Origin: Limnohabitans sp. Rim8
GTDB lineage: Bacteria > Pseudomonadota > Gammaproteobacteria > Burkholderiales > Burkholderiaceae_C
DNA: 35,440 nt
NCBI GenBank assembly: GCA_945901045.1
Contig: CAMDKK010000041.1
Location: 1 to 35,440, forward strand
Direction: 5' to 3'
Shown here: positions 8,250-16,178 of the stretch, one piece after another
Layout of the letters: every line of letters begins with the position of its first letter
Position numbering within the stretch: position 1 is the first letter of the stretch
Made by a program: the position numbers and the translations under genes
The notes under the pieces: generated by a model
Seen by the model: only the letters and a program-made list of their open reading frames with translations
What the model was told of the DNA's origin: nothing
The model's database searches: none

Positions 8250-9434
8250 TCAGTTCAGCCAGTGACGTAATCGCGCGATGGCGGTTTGCAATTCGCCCAT
8301 CGAACTGGCTGTTGAAAATCGCACAAATTGAGCGGTTTCGGCTTGGCCAAAGTCGCGCCCTGGTGTGATGGCCACATGGGCTTGGTGCATGGCGGCAAAG
8401 GCAAAGTCCCAACTGTCTTTGAGGCCCAGTCGTTGGCACAGGGCTGTGCAGTCGGCCCAGGCATAGAAAGCGCCGTCAGGCATGACGGGGACGCTCAGGC
8501 CCAGTTCATTCAAGGCGGGTATAAAAAAGTCGCGGCGGGCTTTGAACTCGGCGCGGCGTTGTTCATAAATGGCCAGCATTTCAGGCTCAAAACAGGCCAG
8601 TGCAGCATGTTGTGCGATGGTGCTGGGGCAGATAAACAGGTTCTGTGCCAAGCGCTCAATCACTGGCACCACAGATTCTGGCACCACCAACCAGCCCAAG
8701 CGCCAGCCGGTCATGTTGAAGTATTTGCTGAAGCTGTTGATGCTGATGATGTCGTCGCTGATCGCCAGCGCGCTGTGGCCGTAGGCATCGTCATGGCTCA
8801 GGCCGAGATAGATTTCATCGACAAGGGTGATGCCGCCTCTGGCCTGCACCACGCGGTGGATGCGGCGGAGTTCGTCGGGGTGGATGGACGTGCCGGTGGG
8901 ATTGGACGGCGAGGCCAGCAATACGCCACGGGTCTTTTCAGTCCATGCGGCGGCCACTTTGTCGGCGGTGAGTTGAAAGCGCTCGGCTGCGGTGGTGGGG
9001 AGTAACACGGCCGTGCCATCCGCGGCGCTCACAAAATGCCGGTTGCAAGGGTAGCTCGGGTCGGGTGTGAGGATTTCATCGTCGCGGTTGATCAGGGCCA
9101 AACAGGCCAATTGAAGTGCAGCCGAGGCGCCAGCCGTCACCACGATGCGGCTGGCAGGCACAGGCACCTGAAAGCGTGCGGCGTACCAAGAGCTGATGCG
9201 TTCACGCAAGGGCTGCATACCCAAGGCCTGGGTGTATTGCGTTGCACCACTTTCAATGGCACTGCTGGCGGCGGCTTGCACCAAGGCGGGTGCCGTGAAG
9301 TCGGGCTCTCCGATGTTCAGGAAAATCATCGGCCGATCGGTATGGGCGACTTGGCTCGCCAAAGCCTGTGCGGCTTTGGCCACCTCCATCACATAAAAGG
9401 GTTCGATGCGCTGGGCACGGTCAGAAATGCGCAT
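8250..9434 (-). CDS. PLP-dependent class I/II aminotransferase
   Basis: 394 residues with the fold-type I aminotransferase motifs in order: the N-terminal substrate loop N-I-G-E-P-D-F (40-46), S-N-P-T-G with Asn178, D-E-I-Y with Asp206, the Schiff-base lysine in S-F-S-K-Y (Lys237), and a C-terminal F-V-R-F-S-T arginine for the substrate carboxylate. It transfers amino groups between an amino acid and a 2-oxo acid. Substrate cannot be read from the sequence, though the family includes alanine- and aspartate-type enzymes. It lies 5 bases after nusB and abuts ybgC, so it is inside the rib-nusB-tol run; no metabolic link to either neighbour is obvious. Confidence 0.9.
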   Translation of the reverse strand: MRISDRAQRIEPFYVMEVAKAAQALASQVAHTDRPMIFLNIGEPDFTAPALVQAAASSAIESGATQYTQALGMQPLRERISSWYAARFQVPVPASRIVVTAGASAALQLACLALINRDDEILTPDPSYPCNRHFVSAADGTAVLLPTTAAERFQLTADKVAAAWTEKTRGVLLASPSNPTGTSIHPDELRRIHRVVQARGGITLVDEIYLGLSHDDAYGHSALAISDDIISINSFSKYFNMTGWRLGWLVVPESVVPVIERLAQNLFICPSTIAQHAALACFEPEMLAIYEQRRAEFKARRDFFIPALNELGLSVPVMPDGAFYAWADCTALCQRLGLKDSWDFAFAAMHQAHVAITPGRDFGQAETAQFVRFSTASSMGELQTAIARLRHWLN

Positions 9435-9439
9435 GGGCG

Positions 9440-9934
9440 TCAGATGCGTGCGCGACCTGCTTTGCGGTCCGCGTCCACTTCGTGCGGTCGCAATTGGGGC
9501 GCCAATCCGCCGAGTACGGCATTGACATATTTGTGCCCATCGGTGCCACCAAATTCTTTGGCCAGCTCAATGCATTCATTGAGCACGACGCGCCAAGGCA
9601 CATCAGGGCAATGTTTCATCTCGTACACGCCAATCCACATGGTGGCGTGCTCTACGGGAGAGATTTCGGCAAACTTGCGGTCCAGCAGAGGCCCGATCAG
9701 TTTGTCCAGATCGGCGGCTTGTTCGGTACAGCCGTAAAGCAGCGCGTCGTAATGGGCCGAGTCGGCTTTGTGAAAGCCTGCCAAATCGCGTGTGAACAGA
9801 TCGATGTCGGCGGTTTCATTGCGGCCCACCAAGCTTTGGTAAAGGGCTTGCAGGGCAAATTCTCGTGAACGACTGCGGGCCGATTTGGCCGAGGCCTTGC
9901 GCACACCGGTGCTGGTCAGGCCAGGCGTGGTCAT
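9440..9934 (-). CDS. nusB: Transcription antitermination factor NusB
   Basis: 164 residues. The NusB fold begins at about residue 22 with [12 protein letters not shown], preceded by a basic Ser/Arg/Lys-rich tail. The C-terminal motif [11 protein letters not shown] followed by Y-V-N-A-V-L-G is diagnostic. NusB binds boxA RNA with NusE (ribosomal protein S10) to keep RNA polymerase processive on rRNA operons. The ribH-nusB pairing is common in bacteria. The ATG at 9934 forms an ATGA overlap with the ribH stop, so the two are probably translationally coupled. Confidence 0.96.
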   Translation of the reverse strand: MTTPGLTSTGVRKASAKSARSRSREFALQALYQSLVGRNETADIDLFTRDLAGFHKADSAHYDALLYGCTEQAADLDKLIGPLLDRKFAEISPVEHATMWIGVYEMKHCPDVPWRVVLNECIELAKEFGGTDGHKYVNAVLGGLAPQLRPHEVDADRKAGRARI

Positions 9935-10437
9935 GCTTGGCCTTCGGTCAACTCGTCATCCAGAATGTCGGCCGCATCGCCGGACAGGTCTTCCATCAAC
10001 ATGGCCATTTCCACGGCCACACGGGCTGCATCTCGGCCTTTGTCGGTTTGACGGGCAACGGCTTGTTCCATATTTTCTGTGGTCAAGATGGCGTTGGCAA
10101 TGGGCAGGTTGTAGTCCAGCCCGATCCGGCTCACGCCTGCGCCCGATTCGTTGGCGACCAGCTCAAAGTGGTAGGTTTCACCGCGGACAATGCAGCCTAA
10201 GGCAATCAGCGCATCGTATTCGGCCCGCTCGGCCATGGCTTGCAAGGCCAAGGGCACTTCGAGGGCACCGGGCACCGTGACGTGGTCGATGTGGCTCACG
10301 CCCAAAGCTTCCAGTTCTTGGATGCAGGCCGCGGCCAATGCGTTGGTCACGTCTTCATTGAAACGGGCCTGCACAATGCCGATGTGCAAGAACTGACCGT
10401 CCAGTTCCTGCGCGATACCTTGGTTGGCGTTTTGCAT
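9931..10437 (-). CDS. ribH: 6,7-dimethyl-8-ribityllumazine synthase
   Basis: 168 residues. The substrate motifs P-G-A-L-E-V-P-L-A and [12 protein letters not shown] are present; the second includes the histidine thought to act as the catalytic base. The enzyme condenses 5-amino-6-ribitylaminouracil with 3,4-dihydroxy-2-butanone 4-phosphate, the penultimate step to riboflavin. The start at 10437 is chosen because an AAGGA Shine-Dalgarno sits 7 bases before the ATG. The gene begins 2 bases after the ribBX stop. Confidence 0.96.
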   Translation of the reverse strand: MQNANQGIAQELDGQFLHIGIVQARFNEDVTNALAAACIQELEALGVSHIDHVTVPGALEVPLALQAMAERAEYDALIALGCIVRGETYHFELVANESGAGVSRIGLDYNLPIANAILTTENMEQAVARQTDKGRDAARVAVEMAMLMEDLSGDAADILDDELTEGQA

Positions 10438-10439
10438 GT

Positions 10440-11567
10440 TTATTCCTTGGCAATGTAGGCGGTTATTTCGAGGCCGTAGCCGGTCATGCTGGGCATGCGG
10501 CGGGGTTGGCCCATGAGTTTCATTTTGTGCACGCCGCATTCGCGCAAAATTTGCGCCCCCACGCCGTAAGTGCGCAGGTCCATCTTGCCGCGCTCGGGCG
10601 CTTGGGCCGAGCGGGCGCGGCCTTCAAACTGCGCCATCAATTGGTCCGCCGATTCTCCGCAGTTGAGCAACACGGCCACGCCGCAGCCTTGGGCGTTGAT
10701 GTAATGCAGGCTGGTGTCTAAGTTCCAGGAGTGCATGGCGCGGTGAACTTCTAAGGCGTCCATGACCGACAGGGGTTCGTGCACACGCACCGGCACTTCG
10801 GTGTCAGGGTCCCAGCTGCCTTTGACCAGCGCTAAATGCACGCCCTGGCTGGGTTGGTCGCGAAACGCATGGGCTGTGAACTCGCCATGCGCTGTTTGCA
10901 AGGTGCGCGTACTGACTTTTTGGACCAAGGATTCAGTGCGGCTGCGGTGCTCGATCAGGTCGGCAATGGTGCCTATCTTCAGGCCGTGCTCAGCTGCAAA
11001 GATTTGCAGATCGGGCAAACGGGCCATGGTGCCGTCGTCTTTCATGATTTCGCAGATCACAGACGAGGCACTGCAACCGGCCATGGCAGCCAGGTCGCAA
11101 CCGGCTTCGGTGTGGCCAGCACGCATCAAAACGCCGCCTTCGACCGCTTGCAGCGGAAAGATGTGGCCGGGCTGAACCAAGTCGGTGGGCAGGCTGTTTT
11201 TGGCAACAGCGGCTTGCACGGTTTTAGCGCGGTCAGCCGCCGAGATGCCGGTGGTCACGCCTTCGGCGGCTTCAATAGACACGGTAAAGGCGGTGCTGTA
11301 AACCGTGCCATTGCGCGTGGCCATGGGCGGGAGCTTGAGGTATTCGCAGCGCTCACGCGTCAAGGTCAGGCAAATCAGGCCACGACCAAAACGGGCCATG
11401 AAGTTGATGGCTTCGGGGGTGACGTGGTCAGAGGCCAAGACCAAATCGCCTTCGTTTTCACGGTCTTCTTCATCGACCAAAATCACCATTCGGCCCGCGC
11501 GCATGTCGGCCACGATGTCTTCAACCGGAGAGATGGCGACGGGTGAGAGGTTTGCGGGGGCGCTCAT
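10440..11567 (-). CDS. ribB: 3,4-dihydroxy-2-butanone-4-phosphate synthase fused to a degenerate GTP cyclohydrolase II domain (RibBX type)
   Basis: 375 residues. The first ~205 are a complete DHBP synthase: the acidic loop [11 protein letters not shown] and the [10 protein letters not shown] motif carry the Mg2+ and ribulose-5-phosphate ligands. This half makes the four-carbon unit used by RibH. The remaining ~165 residues align in position with GTP cyclohydrolase II, but the zinc-binding Cys cluster (normally R-C-D-C-G after a G-S-L) is absent. The conserved E-G-R-G-I-G-L block is replaced by N-A-Q-G-C-G-V-A. The second half is therefore predicted to be non-catalytic, as in the RibBX variant known from proteobacteria, and a true ribA should exist elsewhere. 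Its ATG overlaps the ribE stop (ATGA). Confidence 0.93.
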   Translation of the reverse strand: MSAPANLSPVAISPVEDIVADMRAGRMVILVDEEDRENEGDLVLASDHVTPEAINFMARFGRGLICLTLTRERCEYLKLPPMATRNGTVYSTAFTVSIEAAEGVTTGISAADRAKTVQAAVAKNSLPTDLVQPGHIFPLQAVEGGVLMRAGHTEAGCDLAAMAGCSASSVICEIMKDDGTMARLPDLQIFAAEHGLKIGTIADLIEHRSRTESLVQKVSTRTLQTAHGEFTAHAFRDQPSQGVHLALVKGSWDPDTEVPVRVHEPLSVMDALEVHRAMHSWNLDTSLHYINAQGCGVAVLLNCGESADQLMAQFEGRARSAQAPERGKMDLRTYGVGAQILRECGVHKMKLMGQPRRMPSMTGYGLEITAYIAKE

Positions 11568-12205
11568 GCTTTGTCCTGTTGTGGGCGGTTGTCTTGGCTG
11601 AGCATGCGTTCTACATACCGCGCGACGGTGTCTATTTCGAGGTTGACCCGGCTGCCGTTGTGCAGGTGGCCGAGTGCGGTGTTTTGGACTGTGTGCGGGA
11701 TCAGGTTGATGCTGATGTCGCAGCCTTGTGCCTGGTCGCTGACTTGGTTCACGGTCAGGCTCACGCCGTTGATGGTGATCGAGCCTTTATAGGCCAGGTA
11801 TTTGGCCAGGCCGTGTGGCGCCAAGATGCGCAACTCCCAGCTCTCGCCTACTTGGGCAAAGTGGCTGACGTGGCCCACGCCATCGACGTGGCCCGACACA
11901 ATGTGCCCGCCGAGACGGTCGCCGGCGCGCAGGGCTTTTTCGAGGTTGATCGGACCGGCTTGGTCGAGGCCTGCGGTTTTGTCTAATGACTCGGCCGAGA
12001 TGTCGATGGTGAATTGACTTTGTGCGGGGGTGAAGGTCGTCACAGTCATGCAGGCGCCGTTCAGCGCGATGCTGTCGCCCAGACCCACGTCGTCAAGGTA
12101 GCCAGGCGGCGCCTCAATGGTGAGACGCTTGCCATGGTCTAAAGAGCTGCCCAGGTCGTGAATGGCGGCGATGCGCCCCACGCCGGTGATGATTCCGGTA
12201 AACAT
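11564..12205 (-). CDS. ribE: Riboflavin synthase, alpha subunit
   Basis: 213 residues. It starts with the hallmark M-F-T-G-I-I and shows the two internally repeated lumazine-binding barrels: N-G-A-C-M-T-V in the first (about 50) and N-G-V-S-L-T-V in the second (about 145), plus [11 protein letters not shown]. The enzyme dismutates two 6,7-dimethyl-8-ribityllumazine molecules into riboflavin and the pyrimidine precursor. It lies 58 bases after ribD and overlaps ribBX. Confidence 0.96.
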   Translation of the reverse strand: MFTGIITGVGRIAAIHDLGSSLDHGKRLTIEAPPGYLDDVGLGDSIALNGACMTVTTFTPAQSQFTIDISAESLDKTAGLDQAGPINLEKALRAGDRLGGHIVSGHVDGVGHVSHFAQVGESWELRILAPHGLAKYLAYKGSITINGVSLTVNQVSDQAQGCDISINLIPHTVQNTALGHLHNGSRVNLEIDTVARYVERMLSQDNRPQQDKA

Positions 12206-12263
12206 ACTTGTATTTTCGCAGGGAATGGGGGCGTTATGGCAACAAGCGCTACAAAACCCCGAA

Positions 12264-13382
12264 TTAAAAGATGTCGCGTCCAGTGACGCGGGCCAAAAGT
12301 CGCAAATCGGGGCCGATCATGGCATGGTTTGCGAAAGTCAACGCAAGAGATTGCGTCAGATTGCTCAGTGGCCCAAATTGGGCCATGCCCCGGCCTTGGC
12401 CGATCAGCTTGGGTGCCAGGTAAATCAAAAATTCGTCAACCAGCCCCTCGCGCACCAAAGAGCCGTTGAGTTTGTGACCGGCTTCGACGTGAAGCTCGTT
12501 GACTTCCCTCAGCGCCAGGTCGCGCAGCATGGCGGCCAAATCGACTTTGCCATCAGGGCCAGGAAGCAAGCTGACATGGGCCCCAAGGGTTTCGAGTGCC
12601 GCCCTTTTTTCGGGGTGGTCCGCGGCAGCATAAATCCAGACTTGACGGGCAGTAACTTGGAAGAGTTGGGCGCTTAATGGCGTTTCCAGACGGCTGTCCA
12701 CAATGACCAAATGTGGTTGGCGCGGGGCCTGCACGAGACGGGTGTTGAGCAAGGGGTCGTCTTCGAGCACAGTGCCAATGCCTGTCAGCACGGCGCAGGC
12801 GCGGGCACGCCAAGCGTGGCCGTCGGCGCGGGCGTCGGGGCCAGTGATCCATTGACTTTGTCCGTTTTCGAGGGCCGTTTGGCCATCCACCGAGGCCGCG
12901 ATTTTCAGACGCACCCAAGGTCTGTGACGTTGCATGCGGCTGAAAAAGCCCAGATTCAATTCGCGGGAGGCCCGGGCCGCTTGAGGGTCTAGTGTCACTT
13001 CGACGCCGGCCGCTTTCAGTCGTGCAATACCTTGACCGGCCACCAAAGGGTTGGGGTCTTGGGCGGCCACCACCACCTTGGCAATACCCGCTTGCACCAA
13101 AGCGTCGCAGCACGGACCCGTGCGGCCGTGGTGCGAACAAGGCTCCAGCGTCACATGCGCTGTGGCCCCTTGGACCGAATGACCTAGAGTCTGGGCGTGT
13201 TGCAGGGCCATGATTTCGGCATGCGGGCCACCTGCCTGCTGAGTGTGACCCTCACCCAGAACCTGCCCCTGAGACGATGTGATCACGCAACCCACCCGCG
13301 GATTGGGGGGGGTCAACCACAGAGCTTGGGTTGCCAGGTCCATGGCCCTCTGCATTGGGGAAAGTAATGGAGCATTGATCAT
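12264..13382 (-). CDS. ribD: Bifunctional diaminohydroxyphosphoribosylaminopyrimidine deaminase / 5-amino-6-(5-phosphoribosylamino)uracil reductase
   Basis: 372 residues, the usual RibD length. The N-terminal deaminase domain has P-P-N-P-R-V-G, the zinc ligands H-A-E and P-C-S-H-H-G-R-T-G-P-C. The C-terminal reductase domain (from about 155) has K-I-A-A-S-V-D-G and the H-V-E-A-G type NADPH region. It catalyses the second and third steps of riboflavin synthesis. It heads the ten-gene minus-strand run. ATG at 13382 is chosen because the deaminase fold begins about 10 residues later; no strong ribosome-binding site is visible. The proline codons contain a run of eight C's (eight G's on the plus strand, 13305-13312). 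Confidence 0.95.
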   Translation of the reverse strand: MINAPLLSPMQRAMDLATQALWLTPPNPRVGCVITSSQGQVLGEGHTQQAGGPHAEIMALQHAQTLGHSVQGATAHVTLEPCSHHGRTGPCCDALVQAGIAKVVVAAQDPNPLVAGQGIARLKAAGVEVTLDPQAARASRELNLGFFSRMQRHRPWVRLKIAASVDGQTALENGQSQWITGPDARADGHAWRARACAVLTGIGTVLEDDPLLNTRLVQAPRQPHLVIVDSRLETPLSAQLFQVTARQVWIYAAADHPEKRAALETLGAHVSLLPGPDGKVDLAAMLRDLALREVNELHVEAGHKLNGSLVREGLVDEFLIYLAPKLIGQGRGMAQFGPLSNLTQSLALTFANHAMIGPDLRLLARVTGRDIF

Positions 13383-13416
13383 GGTTAGGACTAAAAGGGA
13401 TGCATCTGATTGTATT

Positions 13417-13446
13417 TTGAACCTGAGTATTTTTAATTTGGATAAG
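13417..13446 (+). promoter_or_regulatory. Candidate promoter for the caspase-like gene
   Basis: In the AT-rich 112-base gap between divergent ribD and the caspase-like gene, TTGAAC (13417-13422) and GATAAG (13441-13446) are separated by 18 bases, a plausible sigma-70 pair with a leader of about 40 bases. Match quality is modest. Confidence 0.3.
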
Positions 13447-13494
13447 CATCTAGTAAGATCTGATGATGATTCAGTGGCTGAAAATTTAATCACC

Positions 13495-15684
13495 ATGAGA
13501 CTTCTTGTAAAGTTGCGGTTCATGTTTTTTTTGGGCTTGGTACTGGCCTGTCCAGTGACCGCCGCGCCTTTGGTGAATCCACTTGTTGGTGATTTCTATT
13601 CCGAATTCGTTCCAACAGAAATGGGTTACCAGATACCTTTGCCACCCGGAAAGTGGGAGGTCACTGCTATACGTGTACGCGAAGAACCGAAGATAAATAC
13701 CAGCACTACAAAACATGTAGTCTTGAAAAATCTTGACTCTCTGGCTGCAATCCCATATTTGGTTGTGCGTTATGCAACAGTTATACACGGTACCAAATGG
13801 GCTTCAAATTGCGCCAATATTCAAAAATTTGTGTATGACTTTTCTTTGCACGGCACCCAGTTGAGTCAAAAATTTCAAAAGTGCCAAAAATTTTGGACAT
13901 CCAGTTTGCCAAATTCCAGTCGGGACGAATGGTGGCAAGACCTTCAACCAGGTTTTTATTCTGCGGATCCAATTCTGCTGAAAGAGAGCTACACCAAAAC
14001 TTATTTCGTTTTATTTGAATTGGGGGGCGATTGGGTATACGTTGATGTGTTTGCACGTCCGTCGAAGTCCGGCTTTTCAGCCAAGCAAATAGAGCAAGCC
14101 GCTCGTAATGGTGAAGCCAACGCTTGGATGACATCATTTAAAGCGTGGTCTGAAGAGTATTTTCAGGCATTGGATGCATCTGTATTTCAAAAACGTCCCG
14201 TCGCTATTTCTGCATTTACCCCACCCATCAATGGCATAAATCCGCCGTTGGTTGCCTTATCAATACAGACAGTGAACTCCGGCGCTACGAATATGGCAGC
14301 AAATTCCATAGCCAAAGAAGACCCAAAATTGACAGAAGAAAAACGCTTGGCTGAAGAGCGGCGTGTTGACGAAGAAAAGCGCAATAAAGAAGGACATGAA
14401 CTTGCGGTTGCTGAAGCCAAGCAAAAGGAGTCGTTGCGCCTGTCTGCAGGAGTCCGAGCCAAAGAAGAGCTCAGGTTGGTTGAAGATAAGCGCCTAGCGG
14501 AAGAAAAGCGTTTGGCGGAAGACAAGCGCCGCAAAGAAGAACAAGAGGGGGCGATTGCTGAGGCCAAGCAGAAGGAGCAGTTGCGTTTGGCTGCAGAAGC
14601 AAAAACCAAAGAAGATCAGAGACTGGCTGAAGAAAAACGTTCTGTTGAAGATAAGCGCCGCAAAGAAGAACAAGAGCGTGCAATTGCTGAAGCCAAGCAG
14701 AAGGAGCAGTTGCGTTTAGCTGCAGAAGCAAAAGCCAAGGACGAAATGAGGTTGGGAGAAGAAAAACGTTTAGCAGAAGACAAGCGTCGCAAAGACGAGC
14801 AAGAGCGTGCAATTGCTGAAGCCAAACAGAAAGAATTGTTGCGTATCGCTGAGGTGGAACGGCTTAATCTTGAAAAAAAGGCTCGCGAGCAAGCGCTTGA
14901 AAATCAGCGATTGTTAGCTGAAGTCGCTAGGTTACAGGCTGAGGCAGAAAAAAACCGACAGCAACCAGAGTTGATGGCCAATCGCAAAGCATTGGTGATT
15001 GGCAATAACAAATACAAGTTTGTTTCGCCACTGGCGACTGCGGCTGAAGATGCCAAGACTATTGCCGACAATCTGGCGCAGGTGGGATACAAAGTCACAC
15101 TCAAGTTGGATGCCTCTGAGCGCGAAATGCGCGCTGCTATTCGGAATTTTTCAAGCCAAGTCGAAGGAGGCGACGAGGTTGCGTTTTATTTTGCAGGCCA
15201 TGGCGTGCAAATAGGAAGTGCTAATTACTTGATTCCTGTTGATGTGAGCGGCGAGAGCGAAGCCCAGATACGAGATGAAGCGGTAGCTTTGCAACGTATT
15301 TTGGATGAGATGACCGAACGCAAAGCCAAGTTCACATTGGCTGTGATTGATGCCTGCCGAGACAATCCCTTTAAAGTGGTTGGGCGTAATTTAGGTTCGG
15401 CGCTGAGGGGTCTGGCACCCACCAGTGCCGCAACAGGGCAAATGGTTATTTTTTCTGCTGGTTCAGGACAAAAAGCCCTGGACAGTTTGGGGCCGAGTGA
15501 TAAAAGCAAGAATGGGGTCTTTACCCGCGTTTTCGTGAAGCAAATGCAAAAGCCAGCCGTGTCGATTGATAAAATTCTTAAAGACACCCGCAGTGAGGTC
15601 GTTAACTTGGCTAAAACGATAGGGCATGAACAAGTGCCGGCCATCTATGACCAAGTGATTGGGGAGTTCTTTTTCAAGAAGTAA
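13495..15684 (+). CDS. Predicted exported caspase-like (peptidase C14) protein with charged helical repeats
   Basis: 729 residues from ATG 13495, chosen because it begins a signal peptide (Lys/Arg, then a hydrophobic stretch, ending V-T-A-A before P-L-V). Layout: an N-terminal region (about 25-270) I do not recognise; a Lys/Glu/Ala/Arg-rich helical region (about 277-485) made of 43-residue repeats; a C-terminal caspase-like domain (about 497-729). The catalytic dyad is visible: His569 in Y-F-A-G-H-G and Cys621 in D-A-C-R-D-N-P-F. Related caspase-family proteins cleave after basic residues, but the substrate here is unknown. The gene is richer in A+T than its neighbours, hinting at a different origin. 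It is divergent from ribD and converges on pilV with 29 bases between stops. Confidence 0.88.
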   Translation: MRLLVKLRFMFFLGLVLACPVTAAPLVNPLVGDFYSEFVPTEMGYQIPLPPGKWEVTAIRVREEPKINTSTTKHVVLKNLDSLAAIPYLVVRYATVIHGTKWASNCANIQKFVYDFSLHGTQLSQKFQKCQKFWTSSLPNSSRDEWWQDLQPGFYSADPILLKESYTKTYFVLFELGGDWVYVDVFARPSKSGFSAKQIEQAARNGEANAWMTSFKAWSEEYFQALDASVFQKRPVAISAFTPPINGINPPLVALSIQTVNSGATNMAANSIAKEDPKLTEEKRLAEERRVDEEKRNKEGHELAVAEAKQKESLRLSAGVRAKEELRLVEDKRLAEEKRLAEDKRRKEEQEGAIAEAKQKEQLRLAAEAKTKEDQRLAEEKRSVEDKRRKEEQERAIAEAKQKEQLRLAAEAKAKDEMRLGEEKRLAEDKRRKDEQERAIAEAKQKELLRIAEVERLNLEKKAREQALENQRLLAEVARLQAEAEKNRQQPELMANRKALVIGNNKYKFVSPLATAAEDAKTIADNLAQVGYKVTLKLDASEREMRAAIRNFSSQVEGGDEVAFYFAGHGVQIGSANYLIPVDVSGESEAQIRDEAVALQRILDEMTERKAKFTLAVIDACRDNPFKVVGRNLGSALRGLAPTSAATGQMVIFSAGSGQKALDSLGPSDKSKNGVFTRVFVKQMQKPAVSIDKILKDTRSEVVNLAKTIGHEQVPAIYDQVIGEFFFKK
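14404..14865 (+). repeat. Tandem 129-bp coding repeats (43-residue units)
   Basis: The element encoding A-I-A-E-A-K-Q-K-E-Q-L-R-L recurs at 14551, 14680 and 14809, exactly 129 bases apart. An older, more diverged copy begins at 14404 (147 bases before the second, from an extra six codons). Each protein unit reads roughly E-E-K-R-L-A-E-D-K-R-R-K-E-E-Q-E then A-I-A-E-A-K-Q-K-E. The near-identical DNA of the inner copies suggests recent duplication and possible length variation between strains. Confidence 0.85.
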
Positions 15685-15713
15685 TTTTCAATCTGTCCTT
15701 CCGCCTTCTGAGC

Positions 15714-16178
15714 TTACGGTTTAGTTGCCTCCGCAAACAGCGGGATCGTTGACAACCTTGTTCGCAGTTCAATCTGACCAGACCCTGGAGACATGGGGTT
15801 GTAGGTGGCGGAACTGCCTGTGGGCTGCCATTTCACAGTGACTAGCAGGCCTTGCAGGTTGGCCATGCTGGTGGAAGACAACTCGCCGTTGATTTGGTAG
15901 GTCGTTCCACTCAGAGTTTGGTTTTCTTGCGCTTGACCTGATGAGGCCAGAGCCACTGAGCCTGGACACAGCGCAGGGCCGCTGCGCAAACAGTCGATGG
16001 TGTTTTGCGCCAATGTCAAGGCGGTGCTTTGTTGCCGGCTCGACCCCGCCGCTTGCAGGCTGTGCATGGCCAAGCTGATGGCGCCCATCATGCCCAAACC
16101 TAAAAGGGCTGCAGCCACCAGAGCCTCAATCAAGGTGAAGCCTTGCGGGGGCTGGGACAGGCGCTGCCAATTGATCAT
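15714..16178 (-). CDS. pilV: Minor type IV pilin PilV-like
   Basis: 154 residues. A short leader ends in P-P-Q-G, the prepilin peptidase site, followed by F-T-L-I-E-A-L-V-A-A-A-L-L-G-L-G-M-M, a class III (type IVa) pilin helix with Glu at +5. PilV-type minor pilins help start pilus assembly at the inner membrane. ATG 16178 overlaps the stop of the pilX-like gene (ATGA). It is the last gene of the cluster. Confidence 0.85.
   Translation of the reverse strand: MINWQRLSQPPQGFTLIEALVAAALLGLGMMGAISLAMHSLQAAGSSRQQSTALTLAQNTIDCLRSGPALCPGSVALASSGQAQENQTLSGTTYQINGELSSTSMANLQGLLVTVKWQPTGSSATYNPMSPGSGQIELRTRLSTIPLFAEATKP

Noticed and set aside
13305-13312. G8 tract in ribD as a phase-variation site
   Set aside because: It encodes the conserved P-P-N-P of the deaminase active site, so it is explained by protein constraint.
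13383-13494. FMN riboswitch before ribD
   Set aside because: The AT-rich gap shows none of the conserved FMN-element blocks, and it is too short for one plus a platform.
14404-14865. Regular repeats considered as a CRISPR array
   Set aside because: The 129-base period is in frame inside a coding region, with no short identical repeat and unique spacers, and no cas genes are present.
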